Below, piece after piece: positions 5,346-5,897 of a stretch of 5,897 nucleotides of DNA (positions are counted from its first letter, which is position 1; every line of letters starts with the position of its first letter). The notes beneath the pieces are model-generated. The model searched no databases and was not told the DNA's origin. It saw only the letters and a list, made by a program, of their open reading frames with translations. Where the stretch lies: positions 1 to 5,897 of the forward strand of contig CAMYMX010000253.1 in NCBI GenBank assembly GCA_947259605.1. The letters run 5' to 3'. The stretch comes from an uncultured Polyangiaceae bacterium (GTDB lineage Bacteria > Myxococcota_A > Polyangia > Polyangiales > Houyiibacteriaceae). Both the position numbers and the translations under genes were made by a program.

Positions 5346-5897
5346 CTAGTCCTTCGCGGGCTGCTTGGCGCGATTGAACGCCTCGAGGACCCGGGGCGAA
5401 GTGCGCACCGTGTCGAGCTCGAAGTTGGGCTGAAGGGCGAGCGCTGCGCGAAAGGAAGCTTCGGCAAGGTCCGCGCGCTCGAGCGCGACGTAGGCCACGG
5501 CGAGCTCTTTTTCGATCGTCACCACCTGCGTCGAGCTCAGGCTCTGCGTTCCGAGCAGCCTGTTCCCGAGCGCAACCGCTTCGGCAAACTGGGCTTTCTC
5601 GACTTGATCGATGAGCTTCGGTAGCACGCTTTCGACTTCGTCCTGCGCCGCTTTTGCAGCCCCGCCACCAGCCGCGCGCATGAACGCCGCCGACGCTTGC
5701 GTTTGCCCTTCCCCCGCGAGCCTCAGATCGAACAAGGGAATCAGCACGACCTGGCCTCGCTCGATTCGCGCGCCGGGGTTGAACGCGCGCAGCCGCTTCA
5801 CCGAGAGTGGGCTGTCCGGCAAATAGGTCTTCGCGATCTTTGCAAGCGTCTCGCCGGGCGCCACCACGTGACGCAGCGGGTAGGGGATGAGAAGCTC
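5346..5897 (-). CDS. LysM-domain protein with TPR-like C-terminal region, partial at N-terminus
   Basis: The frame is open to the right edge, so the N-terminus is missing; 183 residues are visible. Residues about 9-54 are a LysM-like module: HVVAPGETLAKIAKTYLP (10-27), then VKRLRAFNPG and RGQVVLIPL, matching the LysM pattern of a V-x-GETL start, an L-x-x-NP middle and a G-x-x-LxIP end. LysM domains bind N-acetylglucosamine glycans such as peptidoglycan. The sequence just before it (ELLIPYPLRH) ends like the close of another domain. An Ala/Gly/Gln-rich linker (about 60-80) leads to helical pairs around residues 85-165 with TPR-like features (LAVAYVALERADLAEASFRAALALQPN). The likely location is the periplasm or envelope, but no signal peptide can be seen. 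The gene is convergent with lgt, with only 6 bp between the stops. Exact function is unknown. Confidence 0.85.
   Translation of the reverse strand, partial: ELLIPYPLRHVVAPGETLAKIAKTYLPDSPLSVKRLRAFNPGARIERGQVVLIPLFDLRLAGEGQTQASAAFMRAAGGGAAKAAQDEVESVLPKLIDQVEKAQFAEAVALGNRLLGTQSLSSTQVVTIEKELAVAYVALERADLAEASFRAALALQPNFELDTVRTSPRVLEAFNRAKQPAKD

Overview
The window is high-GC bacterial DNA with dense gene packing. Its gene types (a sigma54 activator with a long N-terminal domain, a divergent PspA, a LysM/TPR-type protein and a Lgt with YGG and GC motifs) suggest a member of the Myxococcota or another former deltaproteobacterium. This placement is an inference from gene style, not from a marker gene. 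Six protein-coding genes and one partial gene at the right edge can be supported. I see no RNA gene, insertion sequence, CRISPR array or convincing hairpin terminator.

Left part (1-3458): a sigma54-dependent AAA+ activator is encoded on the minus strand and runs off the left edge just as its DNA-binding domain begins. It is divergent from a plus-strand pair: a PspA/IM30-family coiled-coil protein followed by a polytopic membrane protein of 418 residues. The 127-bp gap between activator and pspA holds a good sigma54 promoter (GG-N10-GC) pointing at pspA. Upstream of it are four TGT-headed repeats spaced exactly 11 bp apart, so on one face of the helix, where an activator would be expected to bind. 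The layout mirrors the enterobacterial pspF/pspA arrangement, but the activator carries an extra N-terminal domain of about 190 residues, and the downstream partner is a multi-pass membrane protein rather than PspB/PspC.

Middle (3459-3996): a second sigma54 promoter of nearly the same sequence lies just in front of a small gene for a membrane-anchored, probably exported protein of 146 residues. A perfect 15-bp palindrome sits about 97 bp upstream of the predicted transcription start, the same distance as the repeats in front of pspA. Both sigma54 promoters predict very short mRNA leaders (about 12 and 5 nt). I read pspA, the membrane protein and this small gene as a probable sigma54-controlled envelope-stress module.

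Right part (3993-5897): a DUF167/YggU-family gene on the minus strand is convergent with the small exported-protein gene and shares its stop region. Divergent from it is lgt (prolipoprotein diacylglyceryl transferase). This converges on a minus-strand gene for a LysM-containing, TPR-like protein that continues beyond the right edge. The recurring theme is the cell envelope: membrane stress, lipoprotein maturation and a wall-binding domain.
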